Assembly: GCA_024641465.1 (NCBI GenBank)
Contig: JAHEDB010000029.1
Location: 1 to 9,429 of the forward strand
Length of the DNA: 9,429 bases
From: Chromatiales bacterium
GTDB taxonomy: Bacteria; Pseudomonadota; Gammaproteobacteria; UBA6429; Thiohalophilaceae
Direction of reading: 5' to 3'
Shown: in pieces, positions 6,290 to 9,429 of the stretch
Numbering within the stretch: position 1 is the first letter of the stretch
Layout of the letters: each line of letters starts with the position of its first letter
Program-made: the position numbers and the translations under genes
Notes under the pieces: generated by a model
What the model was told of the DNA's origin: nothing
Database searches by the model: none
What the model saw: the letters and a program-made list of their open reading frames with translations, nothing else

Positions 6290-7822
6290 ATGCACCAATT
6301 TAGCAAAAAAGTAATTTTTACAAGTGTGTTGCTTGCCTGCGGACATACTGCATTGGCGGGAACCGATGTCTTTTTTAACCCCCTGACTGAGTCTGCGGCG
6401 GTTGCCCAGACACCCAATCATGTGAATGAGTTAAACTCACCCTGGCAGGTGCCGGCCGGTGTCAGCTATAGAAATCTGACCAGTTTGCATGAGATTGAGG
6501 CCGATGCCACGCAATCGACAGTACGCGTACCGGGCCTTGGTAGCGTTGCTTCAATGACCGACATGAGTGCCTTTGATCCCAGCGGTCGCTATATCTTCCT
6601 GCCGCATGAAACCCAATATGGCGCCGGTCTGACCCGGTATGACATGAAAACCGATAAAGCCATCAATTTATTCAAAGGTGATATGAATGGAGCGAAGGGT
6701 AACTGGGGCAGTGATTTTGGTGCTTTGGATCCAGCAACCTGGACTCCTATGAATACCCTGCTGGTAGGTGAAGAATGGTCAGGCCAGGGCCGATTGTTTG
6801 AAGTCATGAACCCAATGGCGGATGTCGAAGCCGGTGAGGCGGTTATCGTCAAGGAACTGAACAGTGTCCCCAATGTGTCACATGAAGGCCTGCGCTTCAA
6901 CCATGACGGTACGGCACTGTATTTCGTCGATGAAGATCGATCCGGATCTATTTACAAATTTGTTCCTAAAGTGAAGGGCGATTACAGCAAAGGTCAATCC
7001 TTTGTCCTGTCGGTCGAAAACTATAAAGGCGATCCTGCAGCCCAGGCAGGGAAGTACCCAAACAACAATCCTGTCGAGCGTAGCGGTCCGGCGACATGGG
7101 TACCGATGACTGACATTAATGGCGTAGCACTTACCTCAGCCAATCCGTTTGATAACGATACCCGTGGCGGTCGTGCAGCAGCCGATGAACTGAAAGGCAC
7201 GCCATACCGTCGTCCGGAAGATGTGGAAGTTGGCTATTTGAAAAATGGCCATGAAGTACTGTACTTCACTGCAACTGAGGAACTTGGGGTTTACTCCGTA
7301 GAGGAGCTGGGTAATGGCAAGGCGATGGTCCGTCTGGCCGCGGATGAAAGCACGGTTAAAAATCTTGGTTATGCTCCGACCAGCGGTCATGTTACTTCAC
7401 CTGACAACCTGGCACAGGATGCCCTTGGCAATATCTACATCGTCGAAGACTGGCCAAATGATGATGTCAAAGGGGGAGATATCTGGTTCCTGCGTGATAC
7501 CGATGGTGATGGCGTTGCTGAGTCGCTCGATCACTTCATGAGCCTGCAAGTCAAGGGTGCGGAAAATACCGGTATGATCTTCAATCCGGCCAATCCGACT
7601 CAGTTCATCATCAATGTACAACATCCAGATAGCACGGCGGATCAAGCCAATGGGATGGGTGATTCGACATGGTTGATCGACCTGAAAGATGTTGTTGCGC
7701 CACCTTGCAGAAGGAAGGCTGAGCATAACGATGAAAGAGGTCATCAGACTGGCAAGATTAAAACCTGTAATGATAACGATGATGCCAATTTTATCAAAAG
7801 GCTGATAAAGGCTGGCAGATAA
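6290..7822 (+). CDS. Secreted PhoX-like (DUF839) alkaline phosphatase family protein
   Basis: The 510-residue product starts with a Sec-type signal peptide (MHQFSKKVIF, hydrophobic core, cleavage likely after ALA at residue 23). The ATG has AGGAGA 6 bases upstream. The body shows the beta-propeller motifs of the PhoX/DUF839 family in order: PHETQYGAGLTRYD (H106, E107), GEEW (160-163), SHEGLRF (H198, E199), DEDRSGSIYKFVPK (from D214), RPEDVEV (R308, E310) and TSPDN (from T369). PhoX enzymes are calcium- and iron-dependent phosphomonoesterases exported under phosphate starvation. Here the signal is not the usual twin-arginine type, and the cysteine expected before the EE pair (TCEE in classical PhoX, from memory) is a glycine, so this is a divergent branch whose activity is not assured. 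A short tail with two cysteines (PPC and KTC) ends the protein. It follows the nuclease in the same direction after 195 bases and has its own Pho promoter, so the two are neighbours rather than one tight operon. Confidence 0.83.
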   Translation: MHQFSKKVIFTSVLLACGHTALAGTDVFFNPLTESAAVAQTPNHVNELNSPWQVPAGVSYRNLTSLHEIEADATQSTVRVPGLGSVASMTDMSAFDPSGRYIFLPHETQYGAGLTRYDMKTDKAINLFKGDMNGAKGNWGSDFGALDPATWTPMNTLLVGEEWSGQGRLFEVMNPMADVEAGEAVIVKELNSVPNVSHEGLRFNHDGTALYFVDEDRSGSIYKFVPKVKGDYSKGQSFVLSVENYKGDPAAQAGKYPNNNPVERSGPATWVPMTDINGVALTSANPFDNDTRGGRAAADELKGTPYRRPEDVEVGYLKNGHEVLYFTATEELGVYSVEELGNGKAMVRLAADESTVKNLGYAPTSGHVTSPDNLAQDALGNIYIVEDWPNDDVKGGDIWFLRDTDGDGVAESLDHFMSLQVKGAENTGMIFNPANPTQFIINVQHPDSTADQANGMGDSTWLIDLKDVVAPPCRRKAEHNDERGHQTGKIKTCNDNDDANFIKRLIKAGR

Positions 7823-7907
7823 TTATCAATGTCATAGATACGGCCTTAAAAGGTGTTAAATCCGATTTCCAGGTTCAATGAACATACTGACGAACTGGAT
7901 AATCCCT

Positions 7908-7960
7908 GTAGGGTGCGTCCTACGCACCATTGAACTGTCGGTGCGCAAGGCACACCCTAC
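7908..7960. repeat. Palindromic GTAGGGTGCG repeat, copy 2
   Basis: A 53-base inverted repeat with 21-base arms (7908-7928 and 7940-7960) that match at 18 of 21 positions, and an 11-base spacer. Its left arm differs from that of copy 1 (3055-3108) at only two positions, so both belong to one family. The spacers are unrelated in sequence, so selection or mobility acts on the arms. No flanking direct repeat is evident at this copy. Confidence 0.88.
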
Positions 7961-7975
7961 TTTATAAAAAGAATC

Positions 7976-8003
7976 ATGCCTGTCCGCGAGGAAAGGCATT
8001 TTT
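7976..8003 (+). terminator. Intrinsic terminator after the PhoX-like gene
   Basis: ATGCCTGTCC (7976-7985), a GCGA tetraloop of the GNRA class and GGAAAGGCAT (7990-7999) form a stem of nine pairs with one G-A mismatch, followed by five T (7999-8003). It lies about 150 bases after the phosphatase stop and isolates the HD-GYP gene from upstream transcription. An A-rich stretch before the stem may let it work weakly in the opposite direction as well. Confidence 0.72.
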
Positions 8004-8182
8004 ATATTGATAATACAATTAACCGAAATCGTTAAAACCCAAACCATCTCATTAACCGCAGTATTTCTGATGCAATAACGTTTTATATATTGGTAAACGA
8101 ACTGGTTTATCAAGGTTAGTTTGCTAACATAATATTGAATTGCCTTTATTAAATATTCACTCATCGCCTTCCTGGTTCACGT

Positions 8183-8187
8183 AGGAG
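8183..8187 (+). promoter_or_regulatory. Ribosome binding site deciding the TTG start of the HD-GYP gene
   Basis: AGGAG lies 6 bases before the TTG at 8194. The first in-frame ATG, at 8215, has no purine-rich site at a suitable distance, so the TTG is the better start. Confidence 0.7.
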
Positions 8188-8193
8188 CAGGTT

Positions 8194-9342
8194 TTGAACA
8201 ATGACAATAATGATATGTTTGAGCATCGAGATCCGCTTGACGCTCTGAATCGTCATATCCCATTAAGGGACAAGCTGGTATCAGCGCACTACGCGATGAA
8301 TGAGTTGTATCCATTCGTCGCCCGTATTGCGACCGCCATATATGATCCTGAAACAAGAGTTCTAAAGACATTTATCCATAGTAGTGACGATGATTCGCGC
8401 CTCGATCATTATCAGACATTACTGGACAATGCTCCGTCTCTGCTTGAGATACTCAATACCGGTCGCCCGCGCGTGGTGAATGACATGCATCGACTGGATA
8501 CGGGCGAGAATAACAGGACAGCCAAACTTGAGCGTAAAGGATATGCGGCCAGTTATACCTTGCCGATATTCAATGAAGGAGAGTTTGTTGGCTTTATTTT
8601 TTTTAACTCCTATGACACGGATGTTTTTACGGAAAAAGTCTTGCGTGAGCTGGATGTCTATGGCCATCTGGTGGCCTTGATGGTAATTTCTGAATTGTCA
8701 TCGATTAATATTCTGACCGCGGCGATAAAGACCACCGGCAATATCACCCACCACCGTGATCCGGAAACAGGCAGCCATCTCGACAGGATGTCACGCTATA
8801 GTCGTATTATTGCCCTGACCCTGGCGGATAAGTACGACCTTGATGATGAGTATATCGAACACATATTCATGTTTTCGCCATTACACGACATCGGTAAAAT
8901 AGCCATTCCCGATAAGATATTGCTTAAACCAGGCCCCCTGGATAGCGATGAAATGTCCGTCATGAAAACACATTCACGTAAGGGCAGGGAAATGCTTGAT
9001 GATCTGGTGCAAAATTTCGGTCTTGGAAACCTGCAACATGTCGATGTGTTATTTAATATCGCTGAATATCACCATGAAGCCGTGAATGGTTCAGGATATC
9101 CGGATGGTAAATCGGCCAAGGAGATTCCTCTGGAAGCCAAGATTGTCGCCGTTGCGGATATTTTTGATGCACTGACCAGCAAGCGCCCATATAAAGAGGC
9201 GTGGACCAATGAACAGGCAATCGATATGCTAAAAAAACTTGCTGGAGAAAAGCTGGATCTGGATTGCGTCAATGCCTTGATCGAAAACCTGCAACAAGTC
9301 GAGGAAATTCAAAGGCATTTCACTGAGAATAATCTGGGTTGA
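8194..9342 (+). CDS. GAF and HD-GYP domain cyclic-di-GMP phosphodiesterase
   Basis: The 382-residue cytoplasmic protein has no signal peptide or membrane segment. Residues about 30-165 form a GAF-type sensor domain (ELYPFVARIATAIYDPET, YTLPIFNEGEFVGFIFF). Residues about 175-375 form an HD-GYP domain, which hydrolyses cyclic di-GMP. Its metal-site motifs are intact: ETGSH (E191, H195), HDIGK (H231, D232), H260, YHHE (H293, H294), GSGYP (299-303) and AVADIFDALTSKRPYK (D322). The presence of E191 resembles the trinuclear-iron type of HD-GYP site. The usual DG before xGYP is NG here (N298). The start is a TTG with a good AGGAG site. The GAF ligand is unknown and could be a small molecule. Lowering cyclic di-GMP normally favours motility and biofilm dispersal. 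It follows the nuclease-phosphatase pair in the same direction, but behind a terminator, so co-transcription is unlikely. Confidence 0.92.
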   Translation: MNNDNNDMFEHRDPLDALNRHIPLRDKLVSAHYAMNELYPFVARIATAIYDPETRVLKTFIHSSDDDSRLDHYQTLLDNAPSLLEILNTGRPRVVNDMHRLDTGENNRTAKLERKGYAASYTLPIFNEGEFVGFIFFNSYDTDVFTEKVLRELDVYGHLVALMVISELSSINILTAAIKTTGNITHHRDPETGSHLDRMSRYSRIIALTLADKYDLDDEYIEHIFMFSPLHDIGKIAIPDKILLKPGPLDSDEMSVMKTHSRKGREMLDDLVQNFGLGNLQHVDVLFNIAEYHHEAVNGSGYPDGKSAKEIPLEAKIVAVADIFDALTSKRPYKEAWTNEQAIDMLKKLAGEKLDLDCVNALIENLQQVEEIQRHFTENNLG

Positions 9343-9363
9343 TATCCGGTATTGGCAAGTGAT

Positions 9364-9429
9364 CTACCTGGAAAAGTGTGAAGGTTTTTCAATCTCATAA
9401 ATGGCATCTGTGATCGTTTCCAGTTTACT
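9364..9429 (-). CDS. C-terminal fragment of an unidentified gene running in from the right
   Basis: From the right edge the minus strand is open for 21 codons and ends at a TAG (complement of 9364-9366). The peptide SKLETITDAIYEIEKPSHFS plus one arginine has ordinary amino-acid composition and reads like a natural C terminus. Its stop lies 21 bases from the HD-GYP stop in a convergent arrangement, a normal gene spacing. The fragment is too short to name a family, and the frame could be open by chance. Confidence 0.4.
   Translation of the reverse strand, partial: SKLETITDAIYEIEKPSHFSR

Larger units (their letters stand above)
7823..8193. other. Intergenic region before the HD-GYP gene
   Basis: These 371 bases hold the second palindromic repeat, an intrinsic terminator and an AT-rich upstream region for the HD-GYP gene. 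A small inverted repeat GTTAG-TTTG-CTAAC (8115-8128) directly abuts a -10-like CATAAT (8128-8133) that has only a weak -35. A minus-strand open frame (7856-8164) crosses both the repeat and the terminator and is not credible as a gene. Confidence 0.5.

Noticed and set aside
6326..6343. Lipobox LLAC in the PhoX-like signal peptide, suggesting a lipoprotein
   Set aside because: The -2 leucine is uncommon in lipoboxes, and a classic ALA signal peptidase I site follows six residues later; kept only as an alternative.
3055..7960. The two palindromic repeats as part of a CRISPR array
   Set aside because: There are only two copies almost 5 kb apart with genes between them; no regularly spaced array exists.
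7856..8164. Minus-strand open frame of 102 codons in the gap before the HD-GYP gene
   Set aside because: It runs through the palindromic repeat and the intrinsic terminator and shows no recognisable protein signature.

Overview
This window reads as chromosome from a free-living, probably aquatic or sediment, gammaproteobacterium. The main evidence is an alanine transaminase that aligns with Escherichia coli AlaA residue for residue. Supporting hints are the moderate GC content, a secreted ExeM-type nuclease carrying a C-terminal module I associate with gammaproteobacterial secreted proteins, and a PhoB-type promoter. No species can be named from this sequence alone.

Layout, left to right. 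(1) Up to about 1316, minus strand: a major facilitator superfamily transporter whose last codons lie beyond the left edge. (2) A 448-base AT-rich gap separates it from the divergent alaA (1765-2979), which ends at a strong intrinsic terminator. (3) A short palindromic repeat of the GTAGGGTGCG type (3055-3108). (4) 3332-6094: a 920-residue secreted nuclease with lamin-tail, OB-fold-like and endonuclease/exonuclease/phosphatase domains plus a C-terminal module. (5) 6290-7822: a secreted PhoX-like (DUF839) phosphatase behind a good PhoB box. (6) A second copy of the palindromic repeat (7908-7960), then an intrinsic terminator. (7) 8194-9342: a GAF plus HD-GYP cyclic-di-GMP phosphodiesterase. (8) At the right edge, the last 21 codons of an unidentified minus-strand gene.

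The most interesting unit is the nuclease-phosphatase pair. Both proteins carry export signals, they are adjacent and co-directional, and the phosphatase has a phosphate-starvation promoter. Together they suggest a system that degrades extracellular DNA or nucleotides and strips off the phosphate, similar in logic to the Pseudomonas eddB/eddA pair but with a PhoX-type phosphatase. Two copies of the same palindromic repeat bracket the pair, so it may be a movable cassette placed between alaA and the HD-GYP gene. The HD-GYP protein could link the locus to biofilm state, but nothing in the sequence proves that. I saw no tRNA, rRNA, CRISPR array, transposase or origin.
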